Assembly (NCBI GenBank): GCA_030830565.1
Contig: JAURMR010000033.1
Span: forward strand, 1 to 37,175
Direction: 5' to 3'
Source of the DNA: Acidimicrobiales bacterium
Lineage (GTDB): Bacteria > Actinomycetota > Acidimicrobiia > Acidimicrobiales > Acidimicrobilacustridaceae
DNA length: 37,175 nucleotides
Part shown: positions 11,139 through 18,945 of the stretch, piece by piece
Numbering within the stretch: position 1 is the stretch's first letter
Layout of the letters: each line of letters opens with the position of its first letter
Notes under the pieces: generated by a model
What the model was told of the DNA's origin: nothing
Database searches by the model: none
The model's input: the letters and a program-made list of their open reading frames with translations, nothing else
Position numbers and translations under genes: made by a program

Positions 11139-11915
11139 TCATCGCCCGGTGAACTGCGCTTTCCCTGGACCGTTCTCTAGGAAAGAAGCGACACCGATAC
11201 GCGCGTCGTCAGTTGTGAACACCTCGACGAATGCCTGTTGCTCAAGTTCAAGCCCGTCCGCCAGAGTTCCTTCGAGGCCAGCGTCGATCACTCGTTTCGC
11301 GATGGCATGCGCTTGCACCGGTCCGGCGGCAAACGCCCCTGCAAGTTCCAATGCACGAACCTCGAGTTCCTCCGGTTCCACCACTTCATCGGCGAGTCCA
11401 ATGCGCAGCGCTTCTTCGGCACGAACCTGACGGCCGCTGAAGATGAGATCTTTAGCGCGTGAAGGACCTACCAATCGCGTGAGGCGTTGCGTTCCACCCC
11501 CGCCAGGGATGATGCCCAGCAGAATTTCAGGTTGACCGAACTTCGCACTGGTCGAGCAGACTCGGAGATCACAGGCCAATGCAAGTTCGCAACCACCACC
11601 AAGGGCAGGACCAGCAACCGCAGCAATCACCACTCGCGGAATGGCTGCCACGGCATTCAGTGCGTCAAGAAAAAGTCGCCCGATCTCACGCGCTTCGTCT
11701 GGTCCAGCGAATTCCGAAATATCCGCGCCAGCGGCGAATATCCGATCGCTGCCAACGACAACGACTGCACCTGGAGGTTCGGCCGTCAAGGACTCCGCTG
11801 CAGCGCGCAGTTCGCGCAACACCTGCGAGGACAGCGAATTGACCTTCCCATTCTGAAGGCGGAGAACCGCAACTCCATTGTCTTTGCGTTCGATCGCAAC
11901 CAGTGGCTCTGACAT
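11139..11915 (-). CDS. Enoyl-CoA hydratase/isomerase (crotonase) family protein
   Basis: 258 residues. Hydrates trans-2-enoyl-CoA in beta-oxidation or a related step. The oxyanion-hole segments FAAGADISEF and GPALGGGCELALACD are present, and both catalytic glutamates of true hydratases are in place (Glu in GGGCEL and Glu in FGQPEILLG), so hydratase activity is likely. Chain-length preference cannot be read. Cytoplasmic. A TAGGGT-N8-ATG element suggests its own leaderless transcript, with the rhomboid gene following. Confidence 0.93.
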   Translation of the reverse strand: MSEPLVAIERKDNGVAVLRLQNGKVNSLSSQVLRELRAAAESLTAEPPGAVVVVGSDRIFAAGADISEFAGPDEAREIGRLFLDALNAVAAIPRVVIAAVAGPALGGGCELALACDLRVCSTSAKFGQPEILLGIIPGGGGTQRLTRLVGPSRAKDLIFSGRQVRAEEALRIGLADEVVEPEELEVRALELAGAFAAGPVQAHAIAKRVIDAGLEGTLADGLELEQQAFVEVFTTDDARIGVASFLENGPGKAQFTGR

Positions 11916-11929
11916 GAAGCGCGACCCTA
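11916..11929 (-). promoter_or_regulatory. Putative leaderless -10 of the enoyl-CoA hydratase
   Basis: TAGGGT (11929-11924), 8 nt, ATG. The spacing is 2 nt longer than the predominant 6. Confidence 0.4.
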
Positions 11930-11948
11930 CCGGCTCAGTCGAACGTTC

Positions 11949-12815
11949 TCAGCGCACGAGCGCCTGCGCTTCCACCACTTTCACGGGGAATTCCGTTGTT
12001 CGCGTGACGGTGCCCAACGGTTCGCCCCCGAGTTCGCTTGACGTCCACTCAACGCCCCACGTCACGGTGACACGTACCCATTCGACACCCCCGTCTGACC
12101 ACACCGAGGAGTTGCTGAAGGTGTGCGTACAACTTGAAGATTGCTCCGACGGTCGTCGCCAAATGTCGTACGCAACGCCTTGATCACACCAGAGAGTCGT
12201 TCCGTCTTCGAATTCCCAAAGCGATGTCTCGGGCCAGGCATCGACACTTGCCCAAACATCGCCTATAGACGCAGTCGCCCAAATCCGCTCCCACGGTTCC
12301 TCCAACCACATCCACATCGGTAGCCCGACCAACTGTTCGTCGGGCGGGTTTACGCGCGGCCGCGGTTCGGGGAGTTCTAAGCGACGCCGAGCTTCGTCGA
12401 TCGCCCGCGCCGTTGCTCCTGCTCCACCAAACGGATCACCGGGGTCAAACGCGAGATAACGCGTGTGAACGCGCACACCACTCGCGTCGACACAACCAAG
12501 CATGTAGTACTCACCCCGCAAGGGATTCACCGGTCCCGCTGCCCAATCAACTACCGGCGTTGGATCAAGTACAGACATTTGTGGAGCTACAACCTCGTAG
12601 TACCCACACCGCCAACGAGCACCGCTTGATGCAGTCGAGCGCCATGAGCCCAACGTACCGTCTCGCGTCACGACGACAATTGCTTCGGGGGTTCCGTTCG
12701 TTATGCGACCAATCGCTTCACCATTCGCAAAACCGGAGTTGAAAGTAAGCAGCGCGCCAACCAGTACGGCCGCAAGTAAGAATCGACGACTACACATTCG
12801 CCAGTCACATTTCAT
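11949..12815 (-). CDS. Secreted protein of unknown function
   Basis: 288 residues. It has a Sec-type signal peptide (positively charged MKCDWRMCSRR, then FLLAAVLVGALLTFNSGFA, probable cleavage near residue 31). The mature part is Trp- and Cys-rich, with a segment NPPDEQLVGLPMWMWLE and later conserved-looking Trp/Cys positions. This resembles a family of secreted actinobacterial proteins often mislabelled ATP/GTP-binding; no nucleotide-binding motif is visible. Start ATG 12815 has a purine-rich GGGGG about 5 nt upstream. The in-frame ATG at 12797 is an alternative. Function unknown. Confidence 0.8.
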   Translation of the reverse strand: MKCDWRMCSRRFLLAAVLVGALLTFNSGFANGEAIGRITNGTPEAIVVVTRDGTLGSWRSTASSGARWRCGYYEVVAPQMSVLDPTPVVDWAAGPVNPLRGEYYMLGCVDASGVRVHTRYLAFDPGDPFGGAGATARAIDEARRRLELPEPRPRVNPPDEQLVGLPMWMWLEEPWERIWATASIGDVWASVDAWPETSLWEFEDGTTLWCDQGVAYDIWRRPSEQSSSCTHTFSNSSVWSDGGVEWVRVTVTWGVEWTSSELGGEPLGTVTRTTEFPVKVVEAQALVR

Positions 12816-12914
12816 TGCATCCCCCGAGTCCGAAGGCCGCGCACGATACCCATTTGGTCGCCAAAGATCGACAGATTCCTGTCGATTCAGTTCGAATGAC
12901 TCAGACGTACGAAC

Positions 12915-13862
12915 TCAGCCGAGGAGTCGGTGTGCCGCAGTCCACGGATCGACCTCACGTGACGCAACATCGTTCCGAGCCGTTCGCCACGCGTCGCCAG
13001 CGGCGAGATCCTCGATCTTTGCCGTCATTAACGAATTCACAACTCGTCGAAGTTCCTGATCGAGCCGAAGCGCTCGACGGCGTTCAAATTCGCCACTTTC
13101 GACGGACCAGTCGCGGTGACGTTGGAGCGCTGACCAGAGTTCGCTCGTGCCGCGACCTTCGGTAGCGACTGTTTGGATGACGGGTGGACGCCATGGTGAT
13201 GCGGTGCGCAAAGAAAGCATTCGTTCGATGTCAGCAACGGTTTCCTCAACGCCAGCTCGATCGGCCTTGTTCACCACGAAGATGTCAGCAATCTCCATGA
13301 GGCCTGCTTTATTGGCTTGCACCGTGTCGCCCCACCCAGGGTTGACAACAACGACCGTCGTATCGGCCTCACCGGCGATTTCAACTTCAACCTGCCCGAC
13401 ACCGACAGTTTCGATGACGACCCATTGCATCCCAACTGCATCAAGAACACGCGCAGCATCTGGAACAGCAACGGAAAGACCTCCAAGATGACCACGAGTC
13501 GCCATGGATCGAATGAAGACGTCGTCATCGAGTGCGTGTTCATCCATTCGAACTCGGTCGCCCAAAATCGCACCTCCGGTAAACGGAGATGACGGGTCGA
13601 TCGCAAGTACGCCGACACTTGCTTCGGATGCGCGCATCTCGCGGACCAACGCGGATGTCAACGTCGACTTTCCGGCTCCTGGGGCTCCGGTGATCCCGAT
13701 GGTGGTCGCCGCACCGGCAATCGCATGGGTGACTTCACTCACCGATCGGGCGTCATCACCACCACGTTCAACTTTTGAGAGGAGCCGCGCCAATGCAGAT
13801 CGATCTCCAGATCGAGCTGCAGCCAAAAGCGCGGCAGCGTCCGCGTCACCAAGCGTGGTCAT
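12915..13862 (-). CDS. meaB: MeaB/ArgK-family GTPase, chaperone of methylmalonyl-CoA mutase
   Basis: 315-residue G3E-type GTPase that gates cofactor loading and protects adenosylcobalamin-dependent acyl-CoA mutases. Walker A is GITGAPGAGKST. A Walker B/switch region with VIETVGVGQVEVE is followed by VVNPGWGDTVQ and the base-recognition motif NKAD. The mutase itself is not in this window. The ATG follows TAGCGT-N6, so it is probably transcribed separately from the NifU-domain gene located 41 bp upstream. Confidence 0.95.
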   Translation of the reverse strand: MTTLGDADAAALLAAARSGDRSALARLLSKVERGGDDARSVSEVTHAIAGAATTIGITGAPGAGKSTLTSALVREMRASEASVGVLAIDPSSPFTGGAILGDRVRMDEHALDDDVFIRSMATRGHLGGLSVAVPDAARVLDAVGMQWVVIETVGVGQVEVEIAGEADTTVVVVNPGWGDTVQANKAGLMEIADIFVVNKADRAGVEETVADIERMLSLRTASPWRPPVIQTVATEGRGTSELWSALQRHRDWSVESGEFERRRALRLDQELRRVVNSLMTAKIEDLAAGDAWRTARNDVASREVDPWTAAHRLLG

Positions 13863-13874
13863 AACGACACGCTA
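13863..13874 (-). promoter_or_regulatory. Leaderless -10 of meaB
   Basis: TAGCGT (13874-13869), 6 nt, ATG at 13862. Identical hexamer to the one before the small gene at 23192. Confidence 0.55.
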
Positions 13875-13903
13875 GGACAGTGATCAGCGCTGGAATCGAT
13901 TGG

Positions 13904-14170
13904 TCAGAGAGAAACTGGGGTCTCGCCGATGACATGGTTTGCCGCGCCGGCGTCGATGACTTCAGTGACGCCCGGAACCCGATCGATGAGGATGCGCTCA
14001 AGCCCCGCCTTCAACGTGACCGTCGAGGCAGGACACGAGACGCAGGCACCAATGAGTTCGACGGTCACCAGACCGGTCTCTTCATTGACATCGTGAAGAA
14101 GGACATCGCCGTTATCGGCCTGAATGGCCGGACGAACGACCTCAATGACTTTCTCGACCTGTTCACGCAC
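13904..14170 (-). CDS. NifU C-terminal-domain Fe-S scaffold/carrier
   Basis: 88-residue protein consisting of a single NifU C-terminal (Nfu) domain. The cluster-binding pair is in GACVSCPAST (CxxC), preceded by the family motif RPAIQADNGDVLLHDV. Nfu proteins accept and pass on Fe-S clusters to target enzymes; IlvD in this window is a possible client, but that is only inference. Start GTG 14170 is essentially the only option because an in-frame TAG lies 4 codons upstream. AGGAG directly abuts the GTG, too close for normal use, while TAGACT is exactly 6 nt upstream. Confidence 0.92.
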   Translation of the reverse strand: MREQVEKVIEVVRPAIQADNGDVLLHDVNEETGLVTVELIGACVSCPASTVTLKAGLERILIDRVPGVTEVIDAGAANHVIGETPVSL

Positions 14171-14182
14171 CTCCTGAGTCTA
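14171..14182 (-). promoter_or_regulatory. Leaderless -10 of the NifU-domain gene
   Basis: TAGACT (14182-14177), 6 nt, GTG. It links the TANNNT and NAGACT forms of the element, having both. Confidence 0.5.
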
Positions 14183-14235
14183 TGGAGTCGCAGCTCAAGC
14201 GCCACACCCGAGTCGGCGAATGGGCCTGACCGTGC

Positions 14236-14247
14236 GAGACTCCGAGC
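14236..14247 (+). promoter_or_regulatory. Putative leaderless -10 (GAGACT variant)
   Basis: GAGACT (14236-14241), 6 nt, GTG at 14248; first gene of a three-gene operon. Confidence 0.35.
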
Positions 14248-14436
14248 GTGATTTCAGTGATCCTCGGGCACCAAGGCGGTTGGGACGAAGCACTCATGGT
14301 GCTCGTCCCGATCGGACTTTTCGTCGGACTCCTGTTGCTTGCAAATAAGCGAGCGAAAGCGATTCAGGCCAAGCGACGTGAAGACGCCTCGCCCACCGAA
14401 GCCAGCGAACCTTCGACGCCCGGGACCGAGCCATGA
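14248..14436 (+). CDS. Small single-span membrane protein
   Basis: 62 residues: a short N-terminus, one transmembrane helix (ALMVLVPIGLFVGLLLLA, about 15-32), a basic stretch (NKRAKAIQAKRRE) and an acidic/proline tail, so the C-terminus is probably cytoplasmic. I do not recognise it. It is the first gene of an operon whose members overlap by 4 bp (ATGA at 14433-14436, then GTGA at 15053-15056), so it is co-expressed with a DsbA-like reductase and an MFS transporter. Tight overlap supports it being real. Confidence 0.7.
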   Translation: MISVILGHQGGWDEALMVLVPIGLFVGLLLLANKRAKAIQAKRREDASPTEASEPSTPGTEP

Positions 14437-15056
14437 CAATCGACACTGTGCACTTCTTCGCCGACCCATGTTGCCCGTGGACATGGAACACGAGCCGTTG
14501 GCTTATCGAGGCGACCGATCGTGCGTGTGTCTCGATTGTCTGGCGGACGCTCAGCTTGGCCGAACTCAATAAGGACCGCGAGGTCTCCGAACATTTTCGC
14601 CCGAAGCTCACGTGCAGTCGCAGGATGGCTCGCGTTCTTGAAGCATTGCGCTCGGAAGATCGCAATGACGATATTCAGACGATGTTCACAGCTTACGGGG
14701 CACGCGTTCATCATGACGACCATGACCCCGGCGATGATCTCATCACTGCGTGTGCCGACGAGTGCCGAGTCGATCTCGCATTCACAACTACCGCAATAAA
14801 TGATGAAGGTTGGGATGTTGCAATTGCCCAGTCAGTGACTGAGGCAATGGAACTGGCAAGCCCAGACGTTGGCTCACCAATTATTGCGATCCCATCTTTG
14901 GGTCGTGGTTTTTTCGGACCCATCGTTTCGCCGCCACCGACTGGCGATGATGCACTCGCACTTTGGAATGTCATCACTGCGGCGGTTGAGCTTCCCACGT
15001 TCTTTGAACTCAAACGAGGGCGACGCGACGCTATTGCGTTTGGCCCCCGTCCGTGA
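14433..15056 (+). CDS. DsbA-family oxidoreductase, Rv2466c (mycothiol-dependent reductase) relative
   Basis: 207-residue thioredoxin-fold protein with a helical insert. Features shared with the mycobacterial Rv2466c family are the N-terminal FFADPCCPWTWNTSRWL, the central MFTAYGARVHH, the cis-Pro region VGSPIIAIP and the C-terminal FFGPIVS ... PTFFELKRGR. That family acts as a cytoplasmic mycothiol-dependent reductase. The active site here reads C-C-P-W-T: one cysteine is at the expected N-terminal position, but the resolving Cys of a CPWC motif is Thr, so a monothiol mechanism would be expected. It overlaps both neighbours by 4 bp. Confidence 0.85.
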   Translation: MTIDTVHFFADPCCPWTWNTSRWLIEATDRACVSIVWRTLSLAELNKDREVSEHFRPKLTCSRRMARVLEALRSEDRNDDIQTMFTAYGARVHHDDHDPGDDLITACADECRVDLAFTTTAINDEGWDVAIAQSVTEAMELASPDVGSPIIAIPSLGRGFFGPIVSPPPTGDDALALWNVITAAVELPTFFELKRGRRDAIAFGPRP

Positions 15057-16597
15057 CGCGACTCGAACATCGACACCGGGTTCCCCACGACTCGGCTACG
15101 ACGTGGTTAGAGCCACGAAACGATGTTGTAATCGAACGGCGCACTGAGCACTCGCCGACGACATCAACCTTTGATGCACACGTTGGACCATTCCACCGAT
15201 GGCATCGCCAGGTTTCGCTCATTGCCGATGCTGACGGGCACACGATCGTGGACGAAGTCGTTGACTATCGACTCGCGGTTCCAGTGTGGGGACTCCTCTT
15301 TCGCCCTGCGCTTCGCCATCACTTGCGCCGACCGCCTCGGCCCGAGGGACATCAGCCCTGGTGGGCGCCCCCCGAAGCACTCGACTCTCGTGCCGCAACG
15401 GTCCTTTCCGTACTTTGCGTCTTTGCGGTTATTAGCGGCTACCTCGGAACGCTCATCACTCAGACACTCACCTATGCCGCCGATCAATTCGGCGCCGGAA
15501 CCGGGGAACAAGGAACCCTGCTGGCAATAGTTCGAATAGGCGTGCTTCTCTCGCTCGCAATTGTTGCGCTTGCCGACAAACACGGTCGCAAAAGAGTTCT
15601 CGTAGCCGCGCTACTTGGCTCGTGCGTGATTACCGCACTTGGCGCTCTGTCCACAGAAATGGTGTGGCTCGGCGCTTCACAGACGTTCGCTCGGTCACTC
15701 TCGACTGTCGTCGTAATCCTCATCGCAGTGATGGCCGCCGAAGAGATGCCATCAGGGACGCGCGCCTTCGCCGTTTCTGTCGTCACGATGACAGCAGCGC
15801 TTGGGGCCGGACTCTGTGTCCTCAACCTTCTCTATGTCGACGTTTCGATCAGCGCTTGGAGATTCGCGTATCTCGTGCCGTTAATTGCCATTTATCCGTG
15901 CCTGCGAATTTCCCGACGCCTTCCCGAAACAAAACGATTTGAAACACGCCAACGCCGAGTCTCCAATTCGCCAACCAAATCGATCAAGGACCGTATTCAC
16001 TGGCGTCGTTTCGCCATGTTGGCAACGGGTGCGTTTCTTTGGTCTCTTTTCCTCGCTCCCGCCGCGCAGTTCCTCAACGAATTCCTCAGAACCGAACGCG
16101 GTTTCTCCGGAGTCCTCATCGCAGTCTTCGTTCTCGCCACGAATACGCCGGGCGGAATCGGAATCGTCGTTGGCGGAAAATTGGCCGATCGTCATGGTCG
16201 CCGAATCGTTGGCGCAATCGGCATCGCCGGCGGCGTTTTGTTCACTGTCATTTCCTACTTGTCGTGGGGTTGGCCGTTGTGGCTGGCGTCGGTTGCTGCT
16301 GCCGTTATCGGTGCGGTGGCCGTGCCCGCACTCGCCGTGTACGGACCAGAACTGTTTCCAACAAGTCAACGAGGCACCGCCAACGGCGGTCTACAAGTTG
16401 TTGCCGTTGCCGGAAGCAGCCTCGGACTCCTCATCGTCGGTTGGCTGGCCGATCGGGTTGAGGGACTTGGGCACGCCATGGCGGTCGTCGCGATTGCGCC
16501 GGCACTTTTGATTTTCGTGGTGTTGTTCTGGTTTCCCGAGACCGCCCGGCGAGAACTTGAGGAACTCAATCCCTCAGACCACGAACACAATCAGTGA
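15053..16597 (+). CDS. MFS transporter with an N-terminal SRPBCC-like segment
   Basis: 514 residues. From about residue 112 it is a 12-helix major facilitator protein with two MFS motif A copies (ADKHGRKRV and ADRHGRRIV) and a family-typical RxPET end to the first half (RRLPETKRF). Before it lie about 95 soluble residues that resemble parts of a SRPBCC ligand-binding domain: an opening LEHRHRVPHDSATTW and a later GPFHRWHRQVSL ... DEVVDYRLAVPVWG. The middle of the usual fold of about 150 residues appears to be missing, so it may be reduced or degenerate. The GTG start overlaps the preceding stop by 4 bp. The substrate is unknown. Confidence 0.85.
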   Translation: MTRLEHRHRVPHDSATTWLEPRNDVVIERRTEHSPTTSTFDAHVGPFHRWHRQVSLIADADGHTIVDEVVDYRLAVPVWGLLFRPALRHHLRRPPRPEGHQPWWAPPEALDSRAATVLSVLCVFAVISGYLGTLITQTLTYAADQFGAGTGEQGTLLAIVRIGVLLSLAIVALADKHGRKRVLVAALLGSCVITALGALSTEMVWLGASQTFARSLSTVVVILIAVMAAEEMPSGTRAFAVSVVTMTAALGAGLCVLNLLYVDVSISAWRFAYLVPLIAIYPCLRISRRLPETKRFETRQRRVSNSPTKSIKDRIHWRRFAMLATGAFLWSLFLAPAAQFLNEFLRTERGFSGVLIAVFVLATNTPGGIGIVVGGKLADRHGRRIVGAIGIAGGVLFTVISYLSWGWPLWLASVAAAVIGAVAVPALAVYGPELFPTSQRGTANGGLQVVAVAGSSLGLLIVGWLADRVEGLGHAMAVVAIAPALLIFVVLFWFPETARRELEELNPSDHEHNQ

Positions 16598-16610
16598 ACG
16601 GTCTGCTCAC

Positions 16611-17174
16611 CTAACGCAGCGCTCGCACCCACGAGCGAACGTGTTCAGCGATTGCTTCGTCTTGACCTCGTGGATCATGGGCACCGGGCACCAGGATGAA
16701 TTCGACGTCGCCCGGAATTTTTTTGAGTTGCCTGTTGAATTCGGCAGGCGTACCGAATGGGTCTTTTTCGCCGCTTATGAAGAGGCACGGGAGATCAAGC
16801 GATGGAAAATGATCAACGCGCAACGTCTCGGGCTTACCCGGCGGGTGCAGCGGATAACTCAACAGCACCAGACCCGCTGCGGGAAGACCCTCAGCAACTG
16901 CTATCGAACACATGCGGCCACCGAATGATCGGCCGCCCAACACCAGTCGGTTCGGGCGAACCTTTGCCGCTGAAACGAGCGCACTCGCTTCGTCGACCAC
17001 CGCTGCAATAGCGACAGGCGCGCGGTCGACACCTTTACGACCCGCCTTTCGCGCAGGAAAGTCCATTCGCTCAACAGGAAGCGGTGCGATCGCATCGGCA
17101 ACTGCACACAACGTGTGGTGATTGCGATCAGCGCCAGCACCGGGAGCAAGAAGAAGTGCGCCTGCGGAAGTCAT
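16611..17174 (-). CDS. Alpha/beta-hydrolase, dienelactone-hydrolase-like (KANL3/Tex30 type)
   Basis: 187-residue alpha/beta hydrolase. The N-terminal oxyanion strand is ALLLAPGAGADRNH, the nucleophile elbow is GGRSFGGRM (Ser), the acidic residue lies in FISGEKDPFGTP, and the catalytic His is in VPGAHDPR, so a complete Ser-Asp-His triad is plausible. It matches the short predicted hydrolases of the KANL3/Tex30 group. The substrate is unknown. Its ATG overlaps the stop of the upstream J-domain gene (ATGA, 17171-17174), so they form one operon. It converges on the MFS gene with a 13 bp gap. Confidence 0.85.
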   Translation of the reverse strand: MTSAGALLLAPGAGADRNHHTLCAVADAIAPLPVERMDFPARKAGRKGVDRAPVAIAAVVDEASALVSAAKVRPNRLVLGGRSFGGRMCSIAVAEGLPAAGLVLLSYPLHPPGKPETLRVDHFPSLDLPCLFISGEKDPFGTPAEFNRQLKKIPGDVEFILVPGAHDPRGQDEAIAEHVRSWVRALR

Positions 17175-17878
17175 CGACCGATGAGAATACGACGCGCTTC
17201 AGAGAGTTCAGCGATTCGTTGTGCTGCGCCCGCGACTTCAGCACCGTGATCGGGATGCACTTCGCGCAAACGTTCTCGGTAGTTGCGCTGCACGTCACGA
17301 GATGACGGCGAGAGCGATTCCCGAGCAAAGCCCAAGCGTTCGAGCGCCCACTTCACTGGATCGCCGACTGCGCTTCGGGAACCAGCGATTCCGCCACGAA
17401 ACCCACTGAGCGACGCGATGAGTTCAGGGCCAACCGGACCACCCCACGAAATTGCTCGGCGAATGATGGCCATCACCGGGCGTCGCAACTGCGGAGCGAG
17501 CGCACCGGCTGCGTACGCGGCACCAAGAATTTGTTGCTCCGGTGCGCCGTGATCATCGAACTCAAATGCAAGCGACTCACCGTTGCCCACCAATCGGTGA
17601 GTCACAGCAGTCAGTCCAACCGTGTCGACTTGGAGCCGGAACCGAAGTCGAGGTTGCGAAACTCGCTTGCCCGCTTCCAGTTCACGGGTGAGAGCTTCAA
17701 GATCGGCAATCATCTCGGGATCAATATCGGCCACAAACCGGGCCACTACTCCCCCAAGAAGAACCCCGCCGTAACCTGGGCTTGGGTCACAGGGAAGCGA
17801 TCGGACACCAAGTGCGACCCGCCGTGTGGGCGCGTGAGGACGAGAACAGAAGATCTCGAGTTCGGACAGCGCCACCAC
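17171..17878 (-). CDS. C-terminal J-domain (DnaJ-like) protein with an unidentified N-terminal domain
   Basis: 235 residues. The last 65 or so form a J-domain (WALERLGF ... RNYRERLREVHPDHGAE) with an intact HPD motif, so it should stimulate a DnaK-type Hsp70. The N-terminal 165 residues, containing RPHAPTRRVALGVRSLP and a basic FRLQVDTV segment, match no family I know. An ATG at 17950 is in frame but its bases coincide with the glpX start codon on the other strand. GTG 17878 is preferred: it lies 6 nt after TACCCT and leaves a clean 70 bp divergent region. Operon with the downstream hydrolase. Confidence 0.8.
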   Translation of the reverse strand: MVALSELEIFCSRPHAPTRRVALGVRSLPCDPSPGYGGVLLGGVVARFVADIDPEMIADLEALTRELEAGKRVSQPRLRFRLQVDTVGLTAVTHRLVGNGESLAFEFDDHGAPEQQILGAAYAAGALAPQLRRPVMAIIRRAISWGGPVGPELIASLSGFRGGIAGSRSAVGDPVKWALERLGFARESLSPSSRDVQRNYRERLREVHPDHGAEVAGAAQRIAELSEARRILIGR

Positions 17879-17890
17879 GGTGTGAGGGTA
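17879..17890 (-). promoter_or_regulatory. Leaderless -10 that fixes the J-domain gene start
   Basis: TACCCT (17890-17885), 6 nt, GTG 17878. Same hexamer and spacing as before the cysteine desulfurase. Confidence 0.55.
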
Positions 17891-17934
17891 TCGCTGTGCC
17901 CGCCAAAGGATCCTGTCGGGCGGAGCCGAGGCAG

Positions 17935-17948
17935 TATCGTCTGCCCCC
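17935..17948 (+). promoter_or_regulatory. Putative leaderless -10 of glpX
   Basis: TATCGT (17935-17940), 8 nt of mostly C, then ATG 17949. No ribosome site. Confidence 0.4.
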
Positions 17949-18905
17949 ATGACTGACGTGCCCCTTGACCGCAACATCGCCCTCGATCTCGTTCGCGTGA
18001 CCGAGGCCGCCGCCCTCGCCGCCAGCCGTTGGATGGGCCGCGGTGACAAGGAAGGCGCCGACGGCGCGGCTGTCGATGCCATGCGCCTTGCCCTTCGTAC
18101 CGTCTCGATGGACGGCACCGTCATCATCGGCGAGGGCGAGAAGGACGAAGCCCCCATGCTCTACAACGGCGAGCGCATCGGCGACGGTTCTCCGCCCGAA
18201 TGCGATATCGCGGTTGACCCGATCGATGGCACGACGCTTACCTCAAAGGGTCGCGGCAACGCCCTTGCCGTTATTGCCCTCTCGGAAAAGGGTTCGATGT
18301 TCGACCCAGGCCCGTGTGTCTACATGGACAAGCTCGCCGTTGGACCCGAACTCGTTGGACTGTGCAGTATCGAACTTTCTGCCACCGAGAACCTCAAGGC
18401 TGTTGCGAAGGCTAAGCGCATCGACATCCGTGACGTCACCGCTGTTGTCCTTGATCGAGATCGTCACGACGACCTTGTCGCTGAAATCCGTGAAGCCGGT
18501 TCGCGTATTCGCCTCATCCCTGATGGCGATGTCGCTGGCGCGATCACAACTGCGTGGCCCGACTCCGGTGCCGACATCATGTTTGGCATCGGCGGCACAC
18601 CCGAAGGTGTCATTGCTGCTGCGGCACTCAAGGGAATGGGCGGAGAGCTTCAAGGTCGCCTGTGGCCCCGCAACGATGAGGAGCGCAGTGCAGCAATCGC
18701 CGCCGGCTACGACCTCACCAAGGTTCTCTCCACCGATGATCTCGTTGCTGGCGACAATTGCTTCTTCGCTGCGACCGGTATCACCGACGGCGAACTCCTC
18801 AAGGGAGTTCACGTAAGCGCTGGCTTCGTTTCAACGCAGTCGCTCGTGATTCGGTCGAAGACCGGCACCGTCCGACTGATGAATGCTCGTCACCGTCAGA
18901 ACTGA
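17949..18905 (+). CDS. glpX: Class II fructose-1,6-bisphosphatase GlpX
   Basis: Hydrolyses fructose-1,6-bisphosphate to fructose-6-phosphate in gluconeogenesis; the class II enzyme is typical for Actinobacteria. 318 residues. Metal-binding signatures [13 protein letters not shown] (about 59-71) and DPIDGTT (90-96) are present, with [19 protein letters not shown] farther on. Cytoplasmic. Codon use is markedly GC-biased and regular compared with its neighbours, as expected for a well-expressed gene. It diverges from the J-domain gene by 70 bp and converges on the desaturase gene across 40 bp. Confidence 0.96.
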   Translation: MTDVPLDRNIALDLVRVTEAAALAASRWMGRGDKEGADGAAVDAMRLALRTVSMDGTVIIGEGEKDEAPMLYNGERIGDGSPPECDIAVDPIDGTTLTSKGRGNALAVIALSEKGSMFDPGPCVYMDKLAVGPELVGLCSIELSATENLKAVAKAKRIDIRDVTAVVLDRDRHDDLVAEIREAGSRIRLIPDGDVAGAITTAWPDSGADIMFGIGGTPEGVIAAAALKGMGGELQGRLWPRNDEERSAAIAAGYDLTKVLSTDDLVAGDNCFFAATGITDGELLKGVHVSAGFVSTQSLVIRSKTGTVRLMNARHRQN

Positions 18906-18915
18906 CTCAATCACT

Positions 18916-18938
18916 CGCCTTCTCTGACGGCGAAGGCG
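18916..18938. terminator. Weak hairpin between convergent glpX and desaturase genes
   Basis: CGCCTTC (18916-18922) and GAAGGCG (18932-18938) form a 7 bp stem with a 9 nt loop in the 40 bp between two convergent stops. There is no T-tract on either side, so termination activity is uncertain. Confidence 0.3.
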
Positions 18939-18945
18939 CTTCAAC

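Noticed and set aside
12815-12832. CGGACT-N6-ATG (12820) ahead of the secreted protein gene, as a leaderless start
   Set aside because: That ATG is out of frame with the gene and meets a stop after two codons; the real start is ATG 12815. A two-codon upstream frame is possible but unsupported.
17879-18157. N-terminal extension of the J-domain gene
   Set aside because: It would overlap glpX in antisense, is Ser/Arg-rich, and bypasses the TACCCT-N6-GTG start at 17878.
18043-18816. 257-codon rightward frame inside glpX
   Set aside because: It lies wholly within glpX in another frame; Ser/Arg-rich composition is typical of a shadow of a GC-rich gene.
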